DNA from: Paenibacillus faecis
GTDB taxonomy: Bacteria > Bacillota > Bacilli > Paenibacillales > Paenibacillaceae
Direction: 5' to 3'
NCBI RefSeq assembly: GCF_008084145.1
Contig: NZ_VSDO01000002.1
Span: forward strand, 62,001 to 126,000
Length of the DNA stretch: 64,000 nt
Shown here: piece after piece, positions 33,649-42,253 of the stretch
Position numbering within the stretch: position 1 is the stretch's first letter
Layout: the number at the start of each line of letters is the position of its first letter
Program-made: the position numbers and the translations under genes
Notes under the pieces: generated by a model
What the model was told of the DNA's origin: nothing
The model's input: the letters and a program-made list of their open reading frames with translations, nothing else
Database searches by the model: none

Positions 33649-35348
33649 TAAAACTCCGTCCACCTTTCAAGCGAATCCAGCTTCTGCTTGAACAGGGCGG
33701 CTTGTTTCTTGATCTCTTGCTCGTTTTGGGAGGCGAGTACGCGTTCGAATTCAAGGATAAGGTCAGCGATATATTCCCGTCTTTCATGAAGGGCTTCTTC
33801 GTATAGCCGTTCCCCTCGCGCCAGCAGCAGGCGGTTTTCGCTGCGGTCGCGGGGGTGGATTTTCAAATGCTTCAGTTCCTCAAGCCGGGCCTGGATTTGT
33901 TCCGGGGAATATTGGCCCGGATTCTTCTCGATGATCATCGTTTTCTTCTCGCCGGTTTTGACCGTGGTGACCTCGACCTCCAGCACGCCGTTAATATCGT
34001 AGGTGTAGCGAAGATCGATGCTTTGCTCACCGGCCGGAGCCATCGGAATTTGAATGGTCAGATCGCCCAGGTGCACATTGTTTTCGACCCGCCGGCTTTC
34101 CCCTTGATAAATGCCGACGGTAATCGCGGACTGGTTATCATGAACGGTATAAAGGCGATCCACTTTGCTGACCGGAATCGGAGTGTTCCGTTCAATAATC
34201 GGAAGAAAATAGCCGTCTTCGATCCGGCCGCCGTCAAACCGCTTAATAATGTCCGTGCCCAGCGTGAACGGGCAGACATCGGTCAAGATCATCTCCTGCA
34301 AGCTGGCGTCGCGGTCTTTCAGCGCGACCTGAATCGCCGCGCCCAAAGCGACAGCTTCGTCGGGATTGATATTGGAGTAAGGCAGGCGGCCGAACATTTT
34401 GCTAACTACGGACTTAATTATCGGCATCCGGGTGGCTCCCCCGATGAGGATGACCGCGTCCAAATCTTTCGGCGCCAGCGAAGCGTCGCGCAAGGCCCGT
34501 TCTATCGGATTGCGCAGCCGAAGCAGAAGCTGGCCCGCCAGCTGTTCGTACTGGTTCCGGTCGAGGGTCAGCCGGTAGGTCTTGTCCCCTTCGGTAAAGA
34601 CCATCTCGCCGGTATTGCCGTTGCCCAGGGCGATTTTGCATGTTTCCGCCTGTTTAAACAGGGCCGACCGGGCTTTGCCCGACAAATTCACAAAGTCGAT
34701 GCCCTGATTCTCCACAAAGTAGGATAACAGAATGTCGGTGAAATCCTCGCCGCCCAAATAATTGTCTCCGGCGATGGATTGGACCTGCATGACGCCTTCG
34801 AACAATTCGAGAATCGATACGTCAAATGTGCCTCCGCCCAGGTCAAACACAAGGAACCGGGTATCCGCCTCCTGCTGATGAAGTCCGTAGGAAACCGCAG
34901 CGGCGGTAGGTTCGCTGATCAGACGCTCCACGTGAAGACCGGCCAGCGCCGCGGCCCGGAGCGTCGCTTTGCGCTGAGTGTCGTTGAAATAAGCCGGAAC
35001 GCTGATGACGGCCTCTTCGATCTCTTCATTTAAATAGGCTTCGGCGTCCGCCTTCAAAGACCGGAGTATAAAGGAAGACAGGTCTTCGGGAGAAAAAGAA
35101 TATTTGCCGATCTGGTACTGCTTGTCCGTCCCCATGTAGCGCTTAAAGGTCGAAGCGGTCAAGTGCGGATGCGTGATGCTTCTCTCCTTGGCGATCTGCC
35201 CTACCAGAATTTCGTCGTTGTCGTCCAAGCTGACGACGGATGGCGTAAGATGGGAACCCAACGAATTGGGAATGATCACCGGACCGTTTTCGGTCCAATG
35301 GGCCACCAAGCTGTTGGAGGTTCCGAGGTCGATTCCGATTTTTGCCAT
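33648..35348 (-). CDS. hscC: Hsp70-family chaperone HscC
   Basis: A 566-residue Hsp70, shorter than DnaK and closest in layout to E. coli HscC. The nucleotide-binding domain has IGIDLGTSNSLVAHW, VISVPAYFNDTQRKATLRAA, VFDLGGGTFDVSILE and ILIGGATRMPIIKSVVSKMF. The substrate domain starts with CPFTLGTDI and has IIERNTPIPVS and DINGVLEVEVTTV. The helical lid is short, and there is no EEVD-like end. The ATG at 35348 follows GAGGTACATT. It is first in an overlapping operon with the J-domain and DUF1266 genes. It probably acts on a restricted client set, not as general DnaK. Confidence 0.9.
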   Translation of the reverse strand: MAKIGIDLGTSNSLVAHWTENGPVIIPNSLGSHLTPSVVSLDDNDEILVGQIAKERSITHPHLTASTFKRYMGTDKQYQIGKYSFSPEDLSSFILRSLKADAEAYLNEEIEEAVISVPAYFNDTQRKATLRAAALAGLHVERLISEPTAAAVSYGLHQQEADTRFLVFDLGGGTFDVSILELFEGVMQVQSIAGDNYLGGEDFTDILLSYFVENQGIDFVNLSGKARSALFKQAETCKIALGNGNTGEMVFTEGDKTYRLTLDRNQYEQLAGQLLLRLRNPIERALRDASLAPKDLDAVILIGGATRMPIIKSVVSKMFGRLPYSNINPDEAVALGAAIQVALKDRDASLQEMILTDVCPFTLGTDIIKRFDGGRIEDGYFLPIIERNTPIPVSKVDRLYTVHDNQSAITVGIYQGESRRVENNVHLGDLTIQIPMAPAGEQSIDLRYTYDINGVLEVEVTTVKTGEKKTMIIEKNPGQYSPEQIQARLEELKHLKIHPRDRSENRLLLARGERLYEEALHERREYIADLILEFERVLASQNEQEIKKQAALFKQKLDSLERWTEF

Positions 35349-35530
35349 AATGTACCTCGCTTCACTGATAAGTTTTCATTTTAATTATCGGTCTGAAAGT
35401 AAGAAATTGTAACGATACTCTCCTCGCGCATTTCTCATTATAAACTGTTACACAAGTGGTGAACATTTCCAAGGGGCGATTTGAAACATTTCCATTGATT
35501 TTTCGTTCAGTATTTATGGAGGTGTTACTA

Positions 35531-36433
35531 TTGATCAGACACAAGAAATGGCTCATTTCCGCCCTAGTGGCCGTACTCGCACTTTCGCTGGCCGCCTGCA
35601 GCGGAAAGAACAACGCCCCGGAGAAGACCGCTCCGCCCGCGAATCAAGCCGACACAGACCATGCGGAACCAAATCGGAACGACTCGGAGACATCAATGGA
35701 AGCGAAGCAGGGAAAAGGGGTCTGGGTTGGCCTGATCGACAATCATTCCGCCGAAATCCAGGTGGATGGGAGCCCGGAAGCCTTCCAATTGAATCAGGAT
35801 GTACAGGAACTGGCCGCCGGATTAAAGCCGGAGGAGTCCGTCGAATTTGAATATGTGGAGGAAAAGGTTGAGGGAGACGATTCCCTGATCCAGAAGACGA
35901 TCACCAAACTGGCCAAAACGGGCGGGGAAAATCCGTCCAAGTCCGGCTCCGCCGGGCAAGCCTCCGCGGGGGATTTGCCGGCCGAGCGCACCATTGAGGT
36001 CGAACTTGAGGGCATGAAGGAGGGACGAACCGCCAAGCTGGTTGAAGGCAGTGACTATGCCTTATACGCTTTTGACGGCTTTACCTTCGATGCTAAGGAG
36101 AACAAGTTAAAGATGGATTACGACAACGATTATTTCGTCGAAATCGTCAAGCTGCCGTCCGATTACAGCCTGGACCAAATTACGGCGGAGGCCAAACAAG
36201 AAATGGCCGAAACCGGCAAGGTCGAAGAGCGGAAAGGCGAACAAATCCATGCTTCCATGCGGGACGCGTCGCTGTTTCTGGTTGCCGGCGGCGAGAAGGT
36301 AACCAAGGAGTACATCCTTAAAGAAGTGGACGGCCAAGGGTATGTGTTCAAAATAAACATGCCGCACGGCGAAGCTTCGGAGGGCTTTGGCCCGCTGGCC
36401 TTCGCTTCGCTGAATACGATTGTGAACCGGTAG
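35531..36433 (+). CDS. Hypothetical lipoprotein
   Basis: A 300-residue exported protein. The start is taken at TTG 35531 because ATGGAGGTGTTACTA places GGAGG at the right distance; the frame is open further up to 35456. The N-terminus IRHKKWLISALVAVLALSLA ends in the lipobox LAAC-S, so it should be lipidated and held on the outer membrane face. An acidic, low-complexity linker follows, then two regions of mixed beta character (about 65-140 and 170-300). I recognise no domain. It is divergent from hscC with 182 bp between starts. Confidence 0.75.
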   Translation: MIRHKKWLISALVAVLALSLAACSGKNNAPEKTAPPANQADTDHAEPNRNDSETSMEAKQGKGVWVGLIDNHSAEIQVDGSPEAFQLNQDVQELAAGLKPEESVEFEYVEEKVEGDDSLIQKTITKLAKTGGENPSKSGSAGQASAGDLPAERTIEVELEGMKEGRTAKLVEGSDYALYAFDGFTFDAKENKLKMDYDNDYFVEIVKLPSDYSLDQITAEAKQEMAETGKVEERKGEQIHASMRDASLFLVAGGEKVTKEYILKEVDGQGYVFKINMPHGEASEGFGPLAFASLNTIVNR

Positions 36434-36520
36434 GGCTTTTCTAAGAATATTTCGTCAAGGGGTTGGGACACTATACGAGGATGAAGCTATCCTAATCCCA
36501 GGACGAAAGGAAGAAAACCA

Positions 36521-37087
36521 TTGCTTCTAGGCGCTCATGAAGCCCATGAACTCAACGAACTCCTGCTCGGCTGCACCAATTCCATCCAAAGTATGGCCTT
36601 GTTTCTAAACCAGGCGCAGGATCCGGAACTTCGGGAGATGATTTCCCGCCATTACGCCGTCCATGTTCAGGATTACAATATGAAAGTGGAGTTTGCGACG
36701 AACCGGCACGGTTCCCGGGACCAACTGAACGTACCGCAATTGACGATGACACCGGGCATGCCTACCCCCGGAACTTACACCCCGGTCCAGCCTCAAGTCA
36801 AGTTGACGGGCCTGGACGACAGGGGGATTGCGACTTCGTACCTGTTGACCCTGAAGCGGAGCGGACGGGAGTATGCCTGGTCCGCCTTCGAATGCTCGAC
36901 GGTTCAATTGAGAGTCTTTCTGGAGGACGCGTTCCGGATGTGTTCTCATCAGGCTTATGAGGTATGGAACTATATGGTTCGTAAAGGCTGGTACATGATG
37001 GCCACGGCTCCGGACCAAACTTTGCAGACCATGGGCCAAATGTATCGCGAGGTGCCTTATCACGAGCCGATGAGTGTGTATCGTTAA
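36521..37087 (+). CDS. Spore coat protein, CotF family
   Basis: A 188-residue, mostly helical protein with the features of the CotF coat family: an N-terminal helical part (LLLGCTNSIQSMALFLNQAQ), a proline-rich middle (about 70-90) and the C-terminal helices with SYLLTLKRSGREYAWSAFEC and VWNYMVRKGWYMM. Many Bacilli carry several such genes; they are made in the mother cell and placed in the spore coat. It starts at TTG 36521 after AAAGGAAG. No sigma-E or sigma-K promoter was confidently recognised. A strong bidirectional terminator follows. Confidence 0.78.
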   Translation: MLLGAHEAHELNELLLGCTNSIQSMALFLNQAQDPELREMISRHYAVHVQDYNMKVEFATNRHGSRDQLNVPQLTMTPGMPTPGTYTPVQPQVKLTGLDDRGIATSYLLTLKRSGREYAWSAFECSTVQLRVFLEDAFRMCSHQAYEVWNYMVRKGWYMMATAPDQTLQTMGQMYREVPYHEPMSVYR

Positions 37088-37103
37088 CAGACGGTTTATG
37101 CCG

Positions 37104-37150
37104 CAAAAACGGCCCGTTCTTTCCAAGTGAAAGGGCGGGCCGTTTTTTTT
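37104..37150. terminator. Bidirectional terminator between cotF-like and araC-like genes
   Basis: AAAACGGCCCG and TTTC pair with GAAA and CGGGCCGTTTT, with A-rich sequence before and eight T after. It closes the plus-strand coat gene and the minus-strand AraC gene. Confidence 0.82.
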
Positions 37151-38027
37151 ATTGGGAGTACTGTTTGCGGAACTTTTGCGGTGAACAGCCGTTCTTAATC
37201 GTAAACCGGTTGGAGAAATAAGGAGCATGCCGGAACCCGACATACTTGGCGATTTCGGACACCGGCCATTCGGTTTTCAGCAGCAGCAGTTTGGCCTGCT
37301 CCAAACGGTAGTGCAGCAAATATTCATGCGGGGTCATGCCGTAAACCTGCTTTAGGCACCGCGTTATGTAGTTATAGTGAAAATGAAGGGCTTCGGACAA
37401 GGTTTCGCCGGTAATTTCGGAACGATAGTGGTTTTTGATATACGCCTCCGTCTGTTCGGCCACAGTGACGACGGGAGAGGCATACTGCTCCAGTTGGCGT
37501 AAGTCCATCATGCGGACCAGTTCGTCGAACGTCTGTTGACCGGACCAATAAGCGCTCGATTGACGCTCGGTCGTATAGGCAAGCAGCTTGTCCATTAAGC
37601 GGTAGGTTTGAGCGGGATAAGGCAGATGCCAGTGCTTCGGGAGCTGAATGGAATAAGGCGCCGTCCCGTAGATCCGGATATGCTCCTCAGGCTGATAGAG
37701 AGCCGGCAAGCTTCCCGCGGCCGATTCCTGCCAGGGACATACGGTTTGGAAATGAAGCCAGTAGAAGGAGCAGCGGTCTTCGCAAGGTTTGAACCCGTAA
37801 TGGTAGCGGTCCGGCAGCAGCAGCAGCGTTTCCCCCGGCCCCAGCTCCCAGCGTTTCTCTTCCTCCCCAATAAACAGGGTCCCTTGCTCCACCAAAAGCA
37901 GGTCGAATACGCCGAGATTTTTCCGGTTCGGATGCTGGTCTCCAGCGGCGTAGACCGTATGACCGCATTCCAGAAAATAGGGAGCGGGCGGGGCCGGAAT
38001 ATGAACGATATCGGCGGCTTTGATCAT
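37149..38027 (-). CDS. AraC-family regulator, likely for the GH127 gene
   Basis: A 292-residue regulator. An N-terminal cupin (about 10-150, with LLVEQGTLFIGEEEKRWELG and LLLPDRYHYGF) would sense a sugar; the C-terminal HTH pair includes SEALHFHYNYITRCLKQVYG and VSEIAKYVGFRHAPYFSNRF. The ATG at 38027 follows AAGGAGGAGAG. It is divergent from the beta-L-arabinofuranosidase gene with 132 bp between them, so an arabinose-type inducer is a fair guess. Nothing abnormal is seen. Confidence 0.87.
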   Translation of the reverse strand: MIKAADIVHIPAPPAPYFLECGHTVYAAGDQHPNRKNLGVFDLLLVEQGTLFIGEEEKRWELGPGETLLLLPDRYHYGFKPCEDRCSFYWLHFQTVCPWQESAAGSLPALYQPEEHIRIYGTAPYSIQLPKHWHLPYPAQTYRLMDKLLAYTTERQSSAYWSGQQTFDELVRMMDLRQLEQYASPVVTVAEQTEAYIKNHYRSEITGETLSEALHFHYNYITRCLKQVYGMTPHEYLLHYRLEQAKLLLLKTEWPVSEIAKYVGFRHAPYFSNRFTIKNGCSPQKFRKQYSQ

Positions 38028-38073
38028 CGGGTCTCTCCTCCTTGGTTTGTGTGAAATATTATAAACAACAGGT

Positions 38074-38087
38074 TGGAAGCGCTTATA
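38074..38087 (+). promoter_or_regulatory. cre-like site upstream of the GH127 gene
   Basis: TGGAAGCGCTTATA matches the cre consensus TGWAARCGYTWNCW at 12 of 14 positions. It lies between the divergent starts, 73 bp before the GH127 ATG, where CcpA could repress both genes. Confidence 0.4.
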
Positions 38088-38159
38088 TTATTTATTAAAT
38101 ATATAAGCTAGAATGAAATCTGTCAGTATGATTTTTCGATAAAAGGAGGAGTCTCCAAG

Positions 38160-40133
38160 ATGGTCAAAAGCGCGAATACGGCTTACGCGGCTCGAGTGCC
38201 GCTGCATCAGGTGCACATTCAGGATGAATTTTGGAGTTACTATATTAATCTGGTACGGGATGTCGTGGTCCCCTATCAGTGGGACGCCTTGAACGACCGG
38301 GTCAACAGTGCGGAACCGAGCGGAGCCGTACGGAATTTTAAAATAGCGGCGGGGCTGGAGCAGGGCGATTTTTATGGGATGGTCTTTCAGGACAGCGATA
38401 TCGCCAAATGGCTGGAAGCGGTAGCTTATTTGCTGGAATCGAAACCCGATCCGGCATTGGAGGACATCGCCGACGGTTTGATCGATATCATCGCGATGGC
38501 TCAACAGGAGGACGGCTATCTCAACACCTATTTCACGATCAAGGAGCCGGGGCAGCGCTGGACCAACCTGGCGGAGTGCCATGAGCTGTACTGTGCCGGT
38601 CATATGATCGAAGCGGGCGTAGCTTACTACCGGGCCACCGGAAAAAGAAAGCTGCTCGACGTCGTCAGCCGCTTCGCCGATCATATCGACAGCGTGTTCG
38701 GCACCGATCCGGGGAAGCTGGCGGGGTACGACGGCCACCAGGAGATCGAGCTCGCTTTGATCAAGCTGTATCAGGCGACGGGGAATGAGCGCTATCTGCG
38801 GCTCGGCCGTTATTTTGTGGATCAGCGGGGACAGAAGCCGAGCTTCTATGCCATTCAGCTGGAGGAGCGCGGAGGCAAGACCCACTGGCCGGGCAATGTG
38901 GCGCTGGATTTGGAATACAGCCAGTCCCATGTCCCGGTGCGGGAACAGGATAAAGCGATCGGGCACGCCGTCCGCCTGCTCTACATGCTGACCGGCATGG
39001 CCGATGTCGCCGCCGAAACGGGTGACGACAGCCTGTTTGCCGCGTGCCGGCGCCTGTGGGACAACATCGTCACCCGGCAGATGTACATCACGGGCGGCGT
39101 GGGCTCCATGCCGCAGGGCGAAGCCTTCTCCTTCGACTACGATTTGCCGAACGATACGGTCTATGCGGAGACCTGCGCCTCTATCGGCCTGATCTTTTTC
39201 GCCCAACGGATGCTGCGGATCTCGCCGGAAGCGCCGTTTGCCGACGTGATGGAACGCGCCTTGTACAATACGGTGGTTGGGGGCATGTCCCGGGACGGGA
39301 AGCACTTCTTCTACGTCAACCCGCTGGAAGTGGACCCTAAAGCGTGCGGAGGGGCCAACCGCAAGTACGACCATATCAAACCGGTACGCCAGGAATGGTT
39401 CGGGTGCGCCTGCTGCCCTCCGAATGTCGCCCGCTTGTTGGCCTCCTTGGGCGAGTATATTTATACCGTGCACGAAGGCACCCTATATACTCATCTTTAT
39501 ATCGGCGGCGAGGCGCAGTTGGAAGTAGGCGGCGGTAAAGTGAAGTTGAAGCAGGCGTCGAATTATCCGTGGGACGGCAAGATTCGGCTGGAAGTAGAGC
39601 CGGATGGGGCAGCGGGATCGTTCGCGCTGGCGTTGCGGATTCCGGGCTGGTGCAAGCGCGCGTCGCTCAAACTCAACGGTTCGGCCTATCCGCTGAACGA
39701 TCAAACCGTCGTAAACGGGTATGTGCGGATCGAGCGGGAATGGGCGGCCGGCGATGTTGTGGAGCTGGATCTGGAAATGCCGGTGCAGCGGATTTACAGC
39801 CATCCGCTGGTCCGCGCGAACGCCGGAAAAGTCGCGCTGCAAAGAGGCCCGCTCGTCTACTGCCTCGAGGAGGCCGACAACGGCGCCAACCTGCACGAGA
39901 TCGTGCTGCCTCGCGAGGCGGAGCTTACGGCGGTTCGGGAGGAACAGCTTCTCGGCGGCGTGGTCACCGTTCGGTCCGAGGCCGAGAAGCTTCGCGAAGA
40001 GGATTGGACGAACGGGCTCTACAGCCCGGAAGCCGTCCCAGGGACGAAGCCGCACCCGGTGAAGTTCATCCCGTACTACGCCTGGGCCAACCGGGGCGAA
40101 GGCGAAATGACCGTGTGGGTCAGAGAGCGTTAA
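38160..40133 (+). CDS. Beta-L-arabinofuranosidase, GH127
   Basis: A 657-residue cytoplasmic glycoside hydrolase with an alpha-barrel and C-terminal beta-sandwiches, like Bifidobacterium HypBA1. The zinc/catalytic residues are visible: Glu337 and Cys339 in YAETCASIG and the Cys418-Cys419 pair in FGCACCPPN, one of which is the cysteine nucleophile. Other family stretches are QQEDGYLNTYFTI and GHMIEAGVAYYRATGK. No signal peptide is present, so it would act on imported arabino-oligosaccharides from hydroxyproline-rich plant glycoproteins or arabinans. The ATG follows AAAGGAGGAG. It is a single gene with a terminator at 40159. Confidence 0.9.
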   Translation: MVKSANTAYAARVPLHQVHIQDEFWSYYINLVRDVVVPYQWDALNDRVNSAEPSGAVRNFKIAAGLEQGDFYGMVFQDSDIAKWLEAVAYLLESKPDPALEDIADGLIDIIAMAQQEDGYLNTYFTIKEPGQRWTNLAECHELYCAGHMIEAGVAYYRATGKRKLLDVVSRFADHIDSVFGTDPGKLAGYDGHQEIELALIKLYQATGNERYLRLGRYFVDQRGQKPSFYAIQLEERGGKTHWPGNVALDLEYSQSHVPVREQDKAIGHAVRLLYMLTGMADVAAETGDDSLFAACRRLWDNIVTRQMYITGGVGSMPQGEAFSFDYDLPNDTVYAETCASIGLIFFAQRMLRISPEAPFADVMERALYNTVVGGMSRDGKHFFYVNPLEVDPKACGGANRKYDHIKPVRQEWFGCACCPPNVARLLASLGEYIYTVHEGTLYTHLYIGGEAQLEVGGGKVKLKQASNYPWDGKIRLEVEPDGAAGSFALALRIPGWCKRASLKLNGSAYPLNDQTVVNGYVRIEREWAAGDVVELDLEMPVQRIYSHPLVRANAGKVALQRGPLVYCLEEADNGANLHEIVLPREAELTAVREEQLLGGVVTVRSEAEKLREEDWTNGLYSPEAVPGTKPHPVKFIPYYAWANRGEGEMTVWVRER

Positions 40134-40158
40134 CAGAGCGAATAGGTGAAGGAAACAG

Positions 40159-40198
40159 GCCCGATTGCCGCCCGAGTGTGCGGCGGTCGGGCATTTTT
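40159..40198 (+). terminator. Terminator of the GH127 gene
   Basis: GCCCGATTGCCGC pairs with GCGGCGGTCGGGC (G-T pairs included) around an eight-base loop, followed by ATTTTTGCGTTTTGG. Confidence 0.8.
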
Positions 40199-40284
40199 GC
40201 GTTTTGGCGGTCGGCATGGCGGGGTGTGGATGCTGAACGAGCGGTAGCCTGAGACCTTTTGACAGCCGGACGGGAGGATAAGGG

Positions 40285-40485
40285 CTTTTTGAGGCGTTAT
40301 TTTGTCGAATTTGTCCCTTCGGTGAGAAATAGCGGTCATTTGGGGCCTTATTTTAGGGAAAAGCGGGCCGAAACCTGATTTTTGGACCCGTATCAGTGAA
40401 ATAAGGTCCTTTTTGGCCGCTATTTTTCCCTAAAACGCAAATTGGGTCGAAATAACGGCCCAAAACGCCGCTATTATAGCCGGCG
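40285..40485. repeat. Nested inverted arms, AAATAGCGG / CCTTATTT type
   Basis: TTTTAGGGAAAA (near 40350) is matched by TTTTCCCTAAAA (near 40430); AAATAGCGG (near 40327) by CCGCTATTT (near 40421); GGCCTTATTT by AAATAAGGTCC. AAATAACGG and CCGCTATT arms follow at 40450-40477. It resembles the 185-bp element in design but is a different family. Confidence 0.6.
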
Positions 40486-40660
40486 GCAAGAGAGATTGCG
40501 AATAGGCGGCACCAGGTCAGGTTTCATGCAACGCCAGTGCCCAAAAGGCACCTACCTATCGCAGAGGGCGGCTAGGGGAATTTCAAGGCGTCGGATTTGG
40601 TCCGCCCGGCCGAGGCGAAATGTCCGATTGAGGCAATATAGAGAGTGGTCAGTCTACAGA

Positions 40661-41935
40661 CTATTGTAATCCCCGCAAGCGGGTCCGCAGCAATACCAGC
40701 AGTACGACGAGATTCCAAACGGCGCAGCCTAGAAAAACGACCGCCGAGCCGTACCAGGCAATGATCCATCCGGAAGCATACACGGCAATCGGCATGCCGA
40801 CCCGGAACAAAGTGCCGGTAATGCCCGCGATCCGGCCCATTAACGGAGCCGGGGTTTGCTCCTGCCGAAAGGAGTAAACGCAGACACTGTGGACGGTCGA
40901 GCCCAGCCCGGTCAAAAACAAGGCGATTAAGAATACCGGCAGTCCGTCGGTAAGGAATAACAGCAGATAACCTGCGCCGCTGATAAGGATGGACGCGGCG
41001 TACAGTTTGCCGAGACCGAGGCGCAGGCGCATTTTTCCCATGAAGAGACTGGCCGCAAGTCCCCCCACTCCGGCTGCCGACAGGACGACGGCCAACCCCG
41101 AGGAAGACAGCTTCAATTCATCTTTGGCGAAAAAAATCACGGTCGTGTTGACCACGGTCGAGCTGCAATTCAGAAAGATGACGAAGACGGTCATCATCCA
41201 CAGTGGGGTGTTACTTTTGAAGGCGGTCCAGCCTTCCGTAAACGCCTTGGCCAAGCTGGGCCGCGTTCCGCCATCGGCATGCTTCTCTTCCAGGCGGAGC
41301 CGGGTGAACAGAAGCATGCACAAGCCGTAACAGCCCGCGGTGATCAGCAGCCCGTCGGAAATGTCCGGCAGCAGCAGGATCATGGCCGACAACGCCGGCC
41401 CCATGATGCCGACGAGCGTTTCGGCAAAGGATAATTTGGCGTTTGCCGAGGTAAGCCGGTGCGTAGGTACGGTCAGCTTGGTCAGGCTGGTCTGGGCGTT
41501 GAAGTAACCGTAATTGAACGTCATCAGCAAAAAGCCGATCGTGTAATACAGCGGCAGCACATGGGTGCCCGAGCGGAAAAACAGAACGAATCCGATCAGA
41601 AGCAACGCCTGAAGACCGATCATCCAGAGTACCCAGCGCTTTTTGTCGACACGGTCCACCAGTACGCCGATGAACAACGCGAAGAAGAAATTCGGCAGCA
41701 ATTCGGCGGTTTTCATACTGGACATCGCCACGGAGGAATGCGTGATGTCATACATCATCAACGGTAATATGATTTCATACAGCTTACTGCCGAATGACAA
41801 AAGCAGCACGCTGCAAAGAATCACGAGAAAAGGGCGGCTGGACTCTAGCCTGTTGGATACGTTTAGCGAGGACGAAGTGTGGCCTAGCGATTCGGCCGGC
41901 TCAGTTTGTAAAGCGGGATTAAAGTCGTTATTCAT
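40661..41935 (-). CDS. MFS transporter
   Basis: A 424-residue major facilitator with twelve predicted helices, of the MFS_1/MFS_3 type common in drug or macrolide exporters. A loop motif resembling motif A is seen in LFIGVLVDRVDKKRWVLWM between helices 2 and 3. The frame is open to 42031, but the ATG at 41935 (MNNDFNPALQ) follows TTGGAGGTAG and is used. The substrate is unknown. It is convergent with the GH127 region and divergent from the giant repeat gene; it has no obvious partner. Confidence 0.82.
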   Translation of the reverse strand: MNNDFNPALQTEPAESLGHTSSSLNVSNRLESSRPFLVILCSVLLLSFGSKLYEIILPLMMYDITHSSVAMSSMKTAELLPNFFFALFIGVLVDRVDKKRWVLWMIGLQALLLIGFVLFFRSGTHVLPLYYTIGFLLMTFNYGYFNAQTSLTKLTVPTHRLTSANAKLSFAETLVGIMGPALSAMILLLPDISDGLLITAGCYGLCMLLFTRLRLEEKHADGGTRPSLAKAFTEGWTAFKSNTPLWMMTVFVIFLNCSSTVVNTTVIFFAKDELKLSSSGLAVVLSAAGVGGLAASLFMGKMRLRLGLGKLYAASILISGAGYLLLFLTDGLPVFLIALFLTGLGSTVHSVCVYSFRQEQTPAPLMGRIAGITGTLFRVGMPIAVYASGWIIAWYGSAVVFLGCAVWNLVVLLVLLRTRLRGLQ

Positions 41936-42253
41936 GCGGCTACCTCCAACAATCAAATCAATTAAACTTGTTCCATTGTAGCTCCCGGGACCGGCGAGAA
42001 AAATGGAAGGTTTGGCGCGTTGGATTTCCACTTTTACCGAAGATGAATTGTAAAGCGATCGGAGGGGGAGTGAAAGCGATGGATAGATCCGCGTGTAAAG
42101 CTGCTGATCTTCGCGGTTCTGTCACCTTTGCGATTACGCCGAATGGACGTTTCTTTTTTTCTTACGGGTGGGCGTGAGTTGCTGTGACAAGGGCCCAGTC
42201 TTCCGCATATGATGCCTAAGACGATCATCATTGTGGCAAAGGGGAGGACGGCT
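41936..42253. other. Divergent region before the giant repeat gene (318 bp)
   Basis: Includes a possible 32-codon reading frame at 42079-42177. No convincing promoter for the giant gene was identified; the start codon region is discussed with that gene. Confidence 0.5.
42079..42177 (+). CDS. Possible 32-residue peptide
   Basis: ATG 42079 preceded by GGAGGGGGAG about nine nt upstream encodes MDRSACKAADLRGSVTFAIT and twelve more residues. I recognise no family. Its ribosome site is good, but short frames with such sites arise by chance; it may be a leader peptide of the giant gene. Confidence 0.25.
   Translation: MDRSACKAADLRGSVTFAITPNGRFFFSYGWA

Larger units (their letters stand above)
40134..40660. 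other. Gene-free region after GH127 (527 bp)
   Basis: Holds the GH127 terminator, then a repeat-like stretch (about 40285-40485) of nested inverted arms, then 170 bp before the convergent MFS stop in which I see nothing. The open frame 40442-40669 has no ribosome site. Confidence 0.6.

Noticed and set aside
40442..40669. 75-residue frame in the GH127-MFS gap
   Set aside because: It lies across the inverted-arm repeat, has no ribosome site and runs into the convergent MFS gene.
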